From Gracilimonas sp040117685 (GTDB taxonomy: Bacteria > Bacteroidota > Rhodothermia > Balneolales > Balneolaceae), in NCBI RefSeq assembly GCF_040117685.2, contig NZ_JBEDYP020000015.1, forward strand, positions 124,001-188,000: a stretch of DNA of 64,000 bases, written 5' to 3'. Made by a program: the position numbers and the translations under genes. Below, in pieces: positions 36,560 through 45,649 of the stretch (its first letter is position 1; each line of letters opens with the position of its first letter). The notes beneath the pieces are model-generated. The model was not told the origin of the DNA, did not search any database, and saw only the letters and a list, made by a program, of their open reading frames with translations.

Positions 36560-37342
36560 ATGTTGTACTACAAAGAATATAAATCATCTGAAAAGAGAGA
36601 CTGGGTTGTGTTCGTTCACGGCGCTGGAGGAAGCTCATCCATTTGGTTTAGCCAGTTAAGAGATTTCAAAAAACACTTCAATGTGTTGATGGTAGATTTA
36701 CGCGGGCATGGTAAATCCAAAGATCTGCTTCAAAAGTATTATGAAGATAACTATTCATTTGAGTTTATAAGTCAGGATATCCTGGATGTGCTGGACCATC
36801 TCAATATTGATAAGGCTCACTTTATTGGAGTATCATTGGGAACCATTATCATTCGTACTATTGCCGAGATTGCCCCTACACGCGTTAAATCTTCTATCCT
36901 CTGTGGTGCTATCACCCGCTTGAATGTACGCTCCAGGATTCTTGTCTTTGTCGGGCATATGTTTAAGCGGTTTATTCCCTACATGTGGTTATATAAACTG
37001 TTTGCGTGGATTATTATGCCTAAGAAACATCACGCTAAATCCAGGAATCTTTTTATCAGGGAAGCGAAGAAATTATATCAAAAAGAGTTTCTAAGGTGGT
37101 TTAAGCTTACCAATGAAGTGAACCCACTCCTTCGATATTTCAAAGAAAAAGAGGTTGAATCTCCTATGTTATACGTGATGGGAAGTGAGGACTATATGTT
37201 CCTCCCTCCTGTTAAACAAATAGTGGAAAAGCACAAGAATTCAAGCCTAAAGGTTATTGAAAATTGCGGACACGTTTGCAATGTGGAACGACCCGGAGCT
37301 TTTAACCGGGTTTCCATCCAATACCTGAAGGCTCACTCCTGA
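36560..37342 (+). CDS. alpha/beta hydrolase
   Basis: 260 aa alpha/beta-fold hydrolase. Oxyanion HGAGGS, nucleophile elbow GVSLGT (Ser in GxSxG), catalytic Asp region VMGSEDYMF and His in NCGHVCNVERP give the complete triad. An additional helical lid (residues 120-185) carries several aromatics. The substrate could be an ester or a C-C bond; no better call can be made. Confidence 0.86.
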   Translation: MLYYKEYKSSEKRDWVVFVHGAGGSSSIWFSQLRDFKKHFNVLMVDLRGHGKSKDLLQKYYEDNYSFEFISQDILDVLDHLNIDKAHFIGVSLGTIIIRTIAEIAPTRVKSSILCGAITRLNVRSRILVFVGHMFKRFIPYMWLYKLFAWIIMPKKHHAKSRNLFIREAKKLYQKEFLRWFKLTNEVNPLLRYFKEKEVESPMLYVMGSEDYMFLPPVKQIVEKHKNSSLKVIENCGHVCNVERPGAFNRVSIQYLKAHS

Positions 37343-37351
37343 ATTTAACCC

Positions 37352-39265
37352 TTATTCGCTACTTCCGTTAACTCGCTCAGCGTTAGGATTATTTCCATTT
37401 CTGAGGGTGAATAACCAAGCTTCACTGTTAAAGCTGTCTCTTATCTCAAGAGTTCGTTCAACGGCTACATTAAAATCGGCAAAGCCTTCGTAAGCTACGT
37501 AATTAAAGCGGGTTTCCGGATTAAACAGGATTTGTGTGTTATAGCCTTCTTGTTCGAGTGAAGATTTAAAGTTCTGAGCATTACCCGGAACAAGAAATGA
37601 ACCGCCAATCACAAAATATTTCAAATCGGAAGTCTCTTCCTGCATAGTCTCCACTTCCTGCTCATTCTGTTGGTACTCCAGATATTCATCCAAATTAAAT
37701 GCTTTAGGTACTACCACCATTAATTCCGGGTTGTCAACAGGCATGCTTAAATCTTTGGCCAGTTCCTGTTGTTCATCGGTAAGTGCATCCTCTTCTTCGG
37801 CGTCCACCGGTTGCTTATCCAAAGCTGTGGTATCAGGCTCAGTCTCTTCCATGTCCGTTTCAACAAGAGTTGAATCATCCATAGCCGGTTGTTCTTCCTG
37901 CTCAGCTTCAGCTGTCTCTTCTTCAACAACGGGCATTTCGAATGTCTCAGTAGTAAATACCCGGTCTAAGTCGGTACGCATGTTGTCGCGTGTATTATTT
38001 AAAACTTCACGTTTTGTAAGCTTACGTTCTGAAATCCGCTCCGAAACAGGTTTAATCAACTCTGCCTGCACAATGATAATCAGTTCATTTTCGGAATAAT
38101 CTTTCGAGTTGTACCCAAATAAATACCGAAGACCGAAAAACCAACCCGGTAAGTCTTTAAGAATTGGAACTCCTCTTCGTACTGTAGACTCTTCCGTTCG
38201 ATATAATCCGGCTACATAAGTTGCTTCCCCATTCAGCAGAATTGCTGAGGTTGTTGCTTCCTGTTTGTTAACAATGGTACTAATTACATCAGGCTGTACG
38301 GTAGAACGTTCTACTTCAAGTGACAAATAAATAAAAGAAGTGTCTTCCTGATTTATAATTTCAGGAGTTACAGTAAGAATAGTACCCGTGCTGATAAAGT
38401 TATCCGTCACGTTACCTGCAATATCGCGCTGCTTAATAGAGAAATCTTGACCAACCTGGATATTCCCTTCTTCTCCATCCACAACTTTAATGGATGGAGT
38501 GGCCAAAACTTTACCAAGGTTATCCGCTTCAAAAGCACTGAATAATGCCTGTACACTTATGCCGGGACCAACTTCTCCCAGATTTACAAGGGCGTTAAAA
38601 GCGTTCTGAGAAACACTTGCAGCGTTATAAGAGTTAACAGATACAAACTGATCGTTAAATTCGGTAGCCGGGATGCTTTGATTCGCATCAGCGTCTACAA
38701 AATCTCCCAAATTCGCCGGTACATCGCTTGTTAATGTAGACCAGTCAATTCCAATTTCCTGAAGCGCTCTCTTGTTACCTTCAAAAAAGGTAGCATTAAT
38801 TCGCACTTCCTGAGTTCTGGTTGTAGCTGACGGAGCTTCACCTTGAGCAGCAGCGGAACCGCCTCCGGAAGCCTGCGTTGTAGTACCGGTTGTAGCAGGT
38901 TCAGGTTCATTTATTTCATAGAAATCTTCAAACTCTTCCAGCTCAAGGTTGTTAAACCGCATGATGTATTGTAGAGCATCTTTCCAGTGCATTGCGGGTA
39001 AAGTAACCCCAATGGTACCACTGTAAGCCGAATTATCAACAATAAACTTGTTCTCAAACTCCTGGGCAAAGGTATTTATGATTTCAATGGCCTCGTTGTA
39101 GGTCGTACTTTTGTCGAAGGCGACGATCTCTTCCGGATTGGTGTATTCTTTTAGAGGGTCAACTACCTGAGCATGTACAAACTCAGGCTGTAGTAAACTT
39201 ACCAAGCCGAAAAGGACTAATGTCAAAAAACCTTTTTTGTAGATTGTTGCTTTCATGGGTTTCAT
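37352..39265 (-). CDS. pilQ: secretin PilQ-like protein with C-terminal SPOR domain
   Basis: 637 aa outer-membrane secretin of the type IV pilus-like cluster. A signal peptide (residues 1-32) is followed by an N-terminal domain (about 45-105), the secretin pore module (about 150-420, with the VLATPSIKVVDGEEGNIQVG and TPEIINQED segments and GLYRTEESTVRRGVPILKDL), an acidic low-complexity linker rich in Glu and a final SPOR-like domain (about 545-625, YFVIGGSFLVPGNAQNFKSS). SPOR binds denuded peptidoglycan. A four-base ATGA overlap with the upstream pilOP gene fixes the start. Confidence 0.87.
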   Translation of the reverse strand: MKPMKATIYKKGFLTLVLFGLVSLLQPEFVHAQVVDPLKEYTNPEEIVAFDKSTTYNEAIEIINTFAQEFENKFIVDNSAYSGTIGVTLPAMHWKDALQYIMRFNNLELEEFEDFYEINEPEPATTGTTTQASGGGSAAAQGEAPSATTRTQEVRINATFFEGNKRALQEIGIDWSTLTSDVPANLGDFVDADANQSIPATEFNDQFVSVNSYNAASVSQNAFNALVNLGEVGPGISVQALFSAFEADNLGKVLATPSIKVVDGEEGNIQVGQDFSIKQRDIAGNVTDNFISTGTILTVTPEIINQEDTSFIYLSLEVERSTVQPDVISTIVNKQEATTSAILLNGEATYVAGLYRTEESTVRRGVPILKDLPGWFFGLRYLFGYNSKDYSENELIIIVQAELIKPVSERISERKLTKREVLNNTRDNMRTDLDRVFTTETFEMPVVEEETAEAEQEEQPAMDDSTLVETDMEETEPDTTALDKQPVDAEEEDALTDEQQELAKDLSMPVDNPELMVVVPKAFNLDEYLEYQQNEQEVETMQEETSDLKYFVIGGSFLVPGNAQNFKSSLEQEGYNTQILFNPETRFNYVAYEGFADFNVAVERTLEIRDSFNSEAWLFTLRNGNNPNAERVNGSSE

Positions 39266-40131
39266 CGCTCTATCTCCAAGGTAACCAATTCCGTGATGCC
39301 ACCTTTGTTTAGATTAAAAGTAGCGGATTTATTCTTAAGGTCTATAGATTCTAATTCACCAAGGTACACTTCATCTCCTTTTCTAAGTGAATTTATATTT
39401 CCTCCCTGATCTACGATAAAAATTCGTGATGCTGTGAGGCCTATTAATCTGCTTTGCTCCACATCAATCAGATTATCGTCATTGGGTGGAATCACTTCCT
39501 GTATTAGTGGATAAAATGGGTTGAATGTTGAAACTCGTTCATCCATCGTTAACTGACTGGATAATGCCAGTCCGTCCTGAATGGGTATTCGTTCATAATA
39601 ACTTTCAATAGTGAAGGTAAAAGTAATATCATTGAGTTCTTCAGGACTAGAACTCGGGGGTGTTAAGGATATCTCAGAAACCTTATTTAAAAGCTGACTG
39701 TTCTCAATTTTGTTCACAAAGTTTACAAAGTTAGTGTAGGTTCCATAACCATTAATTTCTGCGTTTACAATACCATACTGGTCCTGGGCAGTAGAGTCCA
39801 CAAAAACAAAGTCAAAAAACACTTTCGAAGATGTGCTGCTATTACTTATATAATTCAGGTAATCATAAATGTCATCAGGATTGGGAGACTTAAAAAGAGA
39901 CTTATCAGCGTTCTCAATAATGGATAAGGCCTGCTGATACCGTTGGTTTAATGCCGGAAAAGCATCGCTGGTAGCCTTTTTGCTGTTGAAATCTTTCTGT
40001 TTCTCCGTTACTGAAGTCTGAAGTTCCTGTAATTCAGACAACTGAAAAAACTTGATATAAGAAAAAGCCGCACCTACAAATAAGGTAAGTGTTACTAACA
40101 AAATGATGGTATTTCGGACCGCGTATGACAA
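39262..40131 (-). CDS. PilO-PilP fusion, inner-membrane alignment protein
   Basis: 289 aa. One N-terminal membrane helix (residues 8-28), a coiled coil and a PilO-like ferredoxin fold (GYGTYTNFVNFVNKIENS) come first; the last 80 residues (LIGLTASRIFIVDQGGNI onward, with LRKGDEVYLGELESIDL) resemble PilP/GspC HR domains that touch the secretin. The two proteins are usually separate genes in type IV pili. The gene directly precedes the secretin gene, which fits a periplasmic connector. Confidence 0.75.
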   Translation of the reverse strand: MSYAVRNTIILLVTLTLFVGAAFSYIKFFQLSELQELQTSVTEKQKDFNSKKATSDAFPALNQRYQQALSIIENADKSLFKSPNPDDIYDYLNYISNSSTSSKVFFDFVFVDSTAQDQYGIVNAEINGYGTYTNFVNFVNKIENSQLLNKVSEISLTPPSSSPEELNDITFTFTIESYYERIPIQDGLALSSQLTMDERVSTFNPFYPLIQEVIPPNDDNLIDVEQSRLIGLTASRIFIVDQGGNINSLRKGDEVYLGELESIDLKNKSATFNLNKGGITELVTLEIER

Positions 40132-40135
40132 TTGA

Positions 40136-41878
40136 CTATTGGTTCCCTTCTATTAATTCTTCAATTCCCTGCACACTCTGTGGCGTGTAGATGCTTTCAT
40201 CGTCAAAAAATTCTGAGACAACGTAGGTAAAACTGTAAACATCCTGTTCTCTTATCTGATCAGATGTCACATTCAACAGCGTTGCATCTGCAAATAAATC
40301 GGCAAGCTCGGCAATTCGCTCCCTGTAAACAGCGTATCCGGTTAATTCAACATCACCATTAGGTAGCGTTGCTGCTGCCGTTAACCATACCGAATTTACA
40401 TCATCTACCCCACTATTTATACGATCCAGGTTTTTACTCCAGCGTAAGGTTCCCTGATTCAACTCACTTAATAATACAAGCTTAGCCTGAATTTGCTCTA
40501 AATCTGAACTAATTTGATTATACCGTTGCACGGTTGGCTCAAGAGATTGAATTTGAGAGTTCAATGTACTCACTTCATTTCTAAGTCGATCTATTTCAGT
40601 CGCATTTTGAGTATAGAAGTGGTTAGATACAATAGGGGTCAACAAGATCAATAATAACAGTAAAAACCCATGCCATTGCAGTTTAAAAATCTTCTGACGA
40701 TCACTTACATAATTCGGTAAGAAAGAGATATTTGGGAAATTGCTTTTCTCAAAACCTGAAGCTGACCACGCTGCACCAATTGCCGTAGTAAAGGCGGGTA
40801 TGGAGGAAGGATTTATTTCTTCGGAATCGAAAAAATCATCAGAAAACTCAAACTCTGAAACATTTACATCCTGAAAGCGCTCTTCAAAAAACTCAATAGC
40901 ATCATCTCCAAGCGAATTATTACAGATAATAAGCCGATCAAGATTTGGTACCTCTCCGGTATCAAGCTGGAAAAGAATCTTACTGAATATGGTATTGAGA
41001 AATTTTGGATTCTTAATCCCTTCTGTAATAATTGGTGATACGATCCAAAGCTGAGAACCTTTCAGGAAAAGTATCCGACTTGTGGTTTCACCAAACTGAA
41101 CCACACCGGTGATACTGTTTATTTCGAGCTCATAATTTGCCCGAATTAGCCCTAATAGAAGTATTTCATCAGGTAAAATCTCATTAATGAACAATTTCCC
41201 GGAGTACATATCACGGGTCCTGTTCATTAGTTTTAGTAAATCCGGCTCATCGTCAATAGAAGTGAGAAGTAAAGCACCATCTTCTCTTACTGAATAGGAA
41301 AAATAGTCTTCTGCTTTAGACACTCCGTGCAGAGCTTCAAGCCGGTCATTAACTATAATCTGAAGATCTTTCTTTTTAGTTTCGGAAAAATCAACATCTT
41401 TTAAAATCTGGAAGATCGTTTGTCCGGCAGGGATACTTAAACCAACATCTACTCTTTTGGTGTCTGTAGAGCTTAGAAGGTTATATAATAGCAATTCGTT
41501 GGATGCGGCCGCTTCGGTTTCATCAACCATATCAGTATCAACAATCTCATCCGAACCTTCTAAATCATCAAGGTCATCAAAGTCAAGATCATCGAGGTCA
41601 TCTTCAAAAGCGTCTAAATCTAACTCCTCAGTTTGATCTTCTTCCTCTTCTTCCAGGCCAAATATGACATCCTCGTCATCAAGGCTGTCATCGATACTGT
41701 CAAAAACGTCAACTGTTTCTTCTTCCCTGGCTGCTTTGGCTTTCCCTTTCAGACTTTCAACCAGGCGTACTTTGTCAAGACTAACTAAAGAGACCTTTTT
41801 GCCGTTTATTTTTATACGGGCAACTTTCAGAAACTCTTCGTCAACAACAATTCCGGTATATGTCTTATTTGATAACAT
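40136..41878 (-). CDS. PilM-PilN fusion protein
   Basis: 580 aa. The N-terminal part resembles PilM actin-like proteins (YTGIVVDEEFLKVARI start; acidic insert at about residues 55-125; SIPAGQTIFQILKDVDF; GVVQFGETTSRILFLKG) and the C-terminal part PilN, beginning FLPNYVSDRQKIFKLQWHG, one membrane helix at about 400-420, then a coiled coil and ferredoxin-like fold with the TGYAVYRERIAELAD segment. PilM normally binds the cytoplasmic N-terminal tail of PilN, so the fusion would fix the complex covalently. It is 5 bp from pilOP and 8 bp from pilT. Confidence 0.78.
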   Translation of the reverse strand: MLSNKTYTGIVVDEEFLKVARIKINGKKVSLVSLDKVRLVESLKGKAKAAREEETVDVFDSIDDSLDDEDVIFGLEEEEEDQTEELDLDAFEDDLDDLDFDDLDDLEGSDEIVDTDMVDETEAAASNELLLYNLLSSTDTKRVDVGLSIPAGQTIFQILKDVDFSETKKKDLQIIVNDRLEALHGVSKAEDYFSYSVREDGALLLTSIDDEPDLLKLMNRTRDMYSGKLFINEILPDEILLLGLIRANYELEINSITGVVQFGETTSRILFLKGSQLWIVSPIITEGIKNPKFLNTIFSKILFQLDTGEVPNLDRLIICNNSLGDDAIEFFEERFQDVNVSEFEFSDDFFDSEEINPSSIPAFTTAIGAAWSASGFEKSNFPNISFLPNYVSDRQKIFKLQWHGFLLLLLILLTPIVSNHFYTQNATEIDRLRNEVSTLNSQIQSLEPTVQRYNQISSDLEQIQAKLVLLSELNQGTLRWSKNLDRINSGVDDVNSVWLTAAATLPNGDVELTGYAVYRERIAELADLFADATLLNVTSDQIREQDVYSFTYVVSEFFDDESIYTPQSVQGIEELIEGNQ

Positions 41879-41886
41879 ATTCAGCC

Positions 41887-43134
41887 TTAGTAATTAACTT
41901 CACTTAGCAGTTGAACCATTTTAGTTTTGTTGTTGGCGTGATTTAAAGCGTTCTCTTTAGAAATAATGCCATCAGTATATAATCTCTTCAGGTCCTGTTC
42001 CATGGTATTCATCCCTTTCTCACTACCCTCCATCAACATCTGATAGATCTCACTGATATTATTATTACGAATAGCGGCCCTTACCGAAGTATTCACCATT
42101 AATACTTCTTTGGCTAACACCCGTTTACCATCCAGACTGGGAACTAACTTTTGGCTAACTACACAGGTAAGAACATCTGCCAGCCTTACCCTAACCCTGT
42201 TTTGTTCCTCTGTTGGCACCTCACCTAAAATACGCTCAATACTTTCCATAGCTGATGAGGTATGAAGTGTTCCAAACGTTTTGTGACCGGAATCAGTGAT
42301 TTCCAATGCCGTCATAATAGTTTCGGGGTCACGAAGCTCACCAATTACTATAATATCAGGATCTTGCCTAAGCGCCTGAACTGCCCCTTCCTTAAAAGAC
42401 TCAACATCCCGGCCTACTTCCCTGTGCCTAACAACTGACTTGATGGGTGTGTGTATCAATTCAACCGGAGAAGCGATAATTACGATGTGAGAGTCAACCG
42501 TGCGGTTATTGGCATCAATAACCGTATCCAGAGTTGACGACTTACCGGAACCCGTTATACCGGTGATGAGGGTTAATCCATATTTGTAATACTTTAAACT
42601 CAGAGCCTTTGCTACCTCGGTATGTACATTCAGATTTTTGAAAGGTCGTATGGTATTATCAATTTTACGCATGTTGAGCGCTAAGTGCTCCAAATCAAAA
42701 TACATATCAGCACGAAACCGCTGCTGTTTACCATTACCAAGCTCTATTGAATACGAAAAATCAAGATTTTTGTCTTCAATAAGTTTTTTCCTTTGTGATG
42801 GAAGAATAGCATTATGCAGCAATACATTCGTTTCATCCAGTGAGAGGCTTAGAGGTTCTTTGGCCGGCTTTTTATCACCATATATTCTATACCAAACCCT
42901 GCCATCACATCCCGGACCGCCTAAATCAATATCAGAAGCATCGTTCTTTAGCATCCTTTTCAGGTAGCCGTCTAATATATCAGAAAGTTTCTCGCGGTGG
43001 TCATCCCCAAGGTTATCAACCACATTTCCCAATTGCACATGCCGGTCTATTCCCCTTGAGGTCCGGGGTAATTGCTCAATAACCGGATGAACCAGTTCTG
43101 ATAGCTTTTCGGATTTTTTGGTTGCCGCCTCCAT
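41887..43134 (-). CDS. pilT: pilus retraction ATPase PilT-like
   Basis: 415 aa secretion ATPase. Walker A GITGSGKSS near residue 192, Asp box and Walker B IIVIGELRDPETIMTALE, His box GHKTFGTLHTSSAMESIERI, and a C-terminal AIRNNNISEIYQM that matches the AIRNL motif needed for retraction. An N-terminal N1-like region of about 70 residues is longer than in model PilT. The presence of AIRNL favours PilT over PilB; its cognate PilB is encoded nearby. Confidence 0.88.
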   Translation of the reverse strand: MEAATKKSEKLSELVHPVIEQLPRTSRGIDRHVQLGNVVDNLGDDHREKLSDILDGYLKRMLKNDASDIDLGGPGCDGRVWYRIYGDKKPAKEPLSLSLDETNVLLHNAILPSQRKKLIEDKNLDFSYSIELGNGKQQRFRADMYFDLEHLALNMRKIDNTIRPFKNLNVHTEVAKALSLKYYKYGLTLITGITGSGKSSTLDTVIDANNRTVDSHIVIIASPVELIHTPIKSVVRHREVGRDVESFKEGAVQALRQDPDIIVIGELRDPETIMTALEITDSGHKTFGTLHTSSAMESIERILGEVPTEEQNRVRVRLADVLTCVVSQKLVPSLDGKRVLAKEVLMVNTSVRAAIRNNNISEIYQMLMEGSEKGMNTMEQDLKRLYTDGIISKENALNHANNKTKMVQLLSEVNY

Positions 43135-43278
43135 AATAAAGCCAAATCATTTTGTTGATGACAAATAACAGGATACCTGAAAACGCTTATTGTTACGAAA
43201 AAAATTAAAAAAAACTAACAATCCAAGCGTATATGCTTGCGAATTATCAATTTGCCGTACAATAACCTGTTTACAGAG

Positions 43279-43785
43279 TTACCAATTGGTATCGTTCAAT
43301 AACCTCTTCTTCAAGTTAAGTAATTGAACATTCATGTTACTTATTTTACGCTGCTGTATTTCGATGATATTTTTTGTAAAGATGTTGAACAGCTTCTCAG
43401 GTTTTTTTCTGAAAAAATTAAGGGCTTCATATCGTTCGTATCTTAAAACCACACAATCGCCTTCTGCAGTAACCTTAGCCATTCTATTATTTTTACTGAA
43501 TAAGAAGGTTTCCCCTAAAAAATTACCTTCCCCCAACGTAGCTAACTGTATGTTATCCTTCCAAATACATACTTTTCCTTCGGCTACTAAATAGGCTGAA
43601 TTAACATATTCCGACTCGTTCAGGATGATTTCATCAGACAGAAACCTTTCTTCCTTCCCTAACTGAAGGAATTCCAAAACATCTTCATAATGAAAGTTTT
43701 TCAGAAGCAACGGAGGTTCTTTCAAAAACTTCTTTATGTAATCGGTCATTAATTCATCGCCGGAATTTGACATCTCGGTACTCAT
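43279..43785 (-). CDS. cyclic-nucleotide-binding domain protein
   Basis: 168 aa single CNB/Crp-type beta-roll without a DNA-binding domain. The phosphate-binding cassette is LGETFLFSKNNRMAKVTA with the Glu and Arg in place. Located between pilT and pilB in the pilus operon, separated by 144-bp and 79-bp gaps. It may control the motors by cAMP or cGMP, or be a lone cAMP sensor; the ligand is inferred. Confidence 0.82.
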   Translation of the reverse strand: MSTEMSNSGDELMTDYIKKFLKEPPLLLKNFHYEDVLEFLQLGKEERFLSDEIILNESEYVNSAYLVAEGKVCIWKDNIQLATLGEGNFLGETFLFSKNNRMAKVTAEGDCVVLRYERYEALNFFRKKPEKLFNIFTKNIIEIQQRKISNMNVQLLNLKKRLLNDTNW

Positions 43786-43864
43786 ACTAAACCCCTGTGA
43801 TAGTTACTACTGGCATAACAGCAATATGCATCAAGTTAATATTTAATTTCAAGTTTTCCGCTTA

Positions 43865-45640
43865 TTAATCTTCAATAGTTGCGGCCACAATTTCTTCGAT
43901 CGTTGAAACACCTTCTTTTACACGCTCCCGGCCAGACCCGCGCAAGGTAAGCATACCCTGTGACATTGCAAGCTCTTTAATAGCTCCTTCATCAATATCG
44001 CCACCGGCATCCAGAATCATTTGCTTAATCTCCTTCGAGAAATAAAGTGCTTCATGAATACCTGCACGGCCCTTAAAACCAGTTTGGTTACATTTTTCGC
44101 AACCAACCGCCTTATAGAATGTAGTTTCTTCAATTTCTTTATCCGTAAAACCAATGCCTTTGGCCGTCTCGGGATGCGGTGTAAACTTTTCTTTGCAATT
44201 GCTACACAGTCTTCTAATCAAACGCTGAGCAACAACCAGGTTTACGGCATTCGCAATCAAAAATGGTTCAACTCCCATCTTAAATAAACGGGAAATCGCA
44301 CTGGGTGCATCATTGGTGTGAAGGGTTGAAAAGGTTAAGTGACCGGTGTTTGCTAATTTAATAGCAATTTCAGCCGTCTTTAAATCCCTCATCTCACCTA
44401 CAAGTACAATGTCGGGGTCATGACGCAAAATCCCCCTAATCGACTGATCAAAGGTCATGTGGTTACTGATCTTTAACTGTCTTGCCCCCTCAATAATATA
44501 CTCTACGGGTTCCTCCACAGTTAAAACATTTTTTGTTGGGTCAATCACATAATACAGGGCGGCTACCAATGTAGTTGACTTACCGCTACCGGTAGGCCCT
44601 GTGATAATTACGATACCTGAAGGCTTTTGGATCGATTTTACAAAATTTTCTTTCGCCTGTTTTTGTAACCCAAGCTTATCCAGGTCTCGAATTACATTTC
44701 GATCATCCAATACACGAATTACAATTGATTCAAACTTCCGGTCGTATTGTTTTCCAACAATAGGCATAATCGAAACCCTGTATCGAATTCCGACACCATC
44801 AATTTGACGCTGAATAAATCCATCCTGAGAAGCATCCCGTTCAAAGCGGTCAACATTACGTGTTTTATCCTTAATTACAGCTGAAATAGCCTCCGGCTTC
44901 ACATTCTTCTGCTGGTACCAAAGCTGTAATTTACCATCCACCCGAAAACGGATATCTGTAGTGGTTGGAGAGCTGGGAACGATGTGCATATCACTCACTC
45001 CCTGGCGAACTGATTCTACCAACATCCCTTCTACCAGTGAGTTAAGCATACTCTGATTGATCTCAGCATCAATCTCTTCTTCGTCAATCTCTTCCTGATT
45101 CTTATCTAAATCAGGTTCTTCATAATCGATTTCTTCGAGCAGATCCAGGAACTCATTTTTTTGCTCATAAACTTTAGACAGGATGTCTTCAATCGACTCA
45201 TATTTGCAATAGACTAATTCTGTTTGCTTGAAATTAATCTTATTGAGTACACTTTGAATGTTAGGATCGGATGGATCAGCCGCAGCAATTACAATGGAAT
45301 TCTTGGTTTTCTGGTACGGAAGGGCCTTATGGTGTACCAGTTCATCCACAATCTCTTTTGGGAGGTCTTCCAGGTTTTCCTTGATATGATCAAGAACTTC
45401 ATCCGGAATTTCGTCGACATCTTTCAACACCTCTCTGAAAGCATAGATATTGGCAATTTCTTTCATAATCAGGTGCCTGTTCAGCCCTAAGTCCTGTGAA
45501 AGAATTTGACCAAGTCTGCGATTACTCTCCTTAGGTTCTTCAGAGAGGATAGACAGCCCTTTCTGCAACTGATCAGAGGTTATAATCCCTTTATTAACAA
45601 GGATATCCCCAATATGTCTGCGTATATTTATTTTTCCCAT
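43865..45640 (-). CDS. pilB: pilus assembly ATPase PilB/GspE
   Basis: 591 aa extension ATPase. An N-terminal MshEN-like domain (GDILVNKGIITSDQLQKGL, residues 11-120), a linker rich in Asp/Glu (about 165-185), then the ATPase core with Walker A ITGPTGSGKSTT near residue 350, VLVGEMRDLKTAEIAIK and TLHTNDAPSAISRLFKMG. Four cysteines in CSNC and CEKC bind zinc, as in GspE/PilB proteins. MshEN domains bind c-di-GMP in some members; the motif here is not verified. Confidence 0.93.
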   Translation of the reverse strand: MGKINIRRHIGDILVNKGIITSDQLQKGLSILSEEPKESNRRLGQILSQDLGLNRHLIMKEIANIYAFREVLKDVDEIPDEVLDHIKENLEDLPKEIVDELVHHKALPYQKTKNSIVIAAADPSDPNIQSVLNKINFKQTELVYCKYESIEDILSKVYEQKNEFLDLLEEIDYEEPDLDKNQEEIDEEEIDAEINQSMLNSLVEGMLVESVRQGVSDMHIVPSSPTTTDIRFRVDGKLQLWYQQKNVKPEAISAVIKDKTRNVDRFERDASQDGFIQRQIDGVGIRYRVSIMPIVGKQYDRKFESIVIRVLDDRNVIRDLDKLGLQKQAKENFVKSIQKPSGIVIITGPTGSGKSTTLVAALYYVIDPTKNVLTVEEPVEYIIEGARQLKISNHMTFDQSIRGILRHDPDIVLVGEMRDLKTAEIAIKLANTGHLTFSTLHTNDAPSAISRLFKMGVEPFLIANAVNLVVAQRLIRRLCSNCKEKFTPHPETAKGIGFTDKEIEETTFYKAVGCEKCNQTGFKGRAGIHEALYFSKEIKQMILDAGGDIDEGAIKELAMSQGMLTLRGSGRERVKEGVSTIEEIVAATIED

Positions 45641-45649
45641 TTAAAACTC

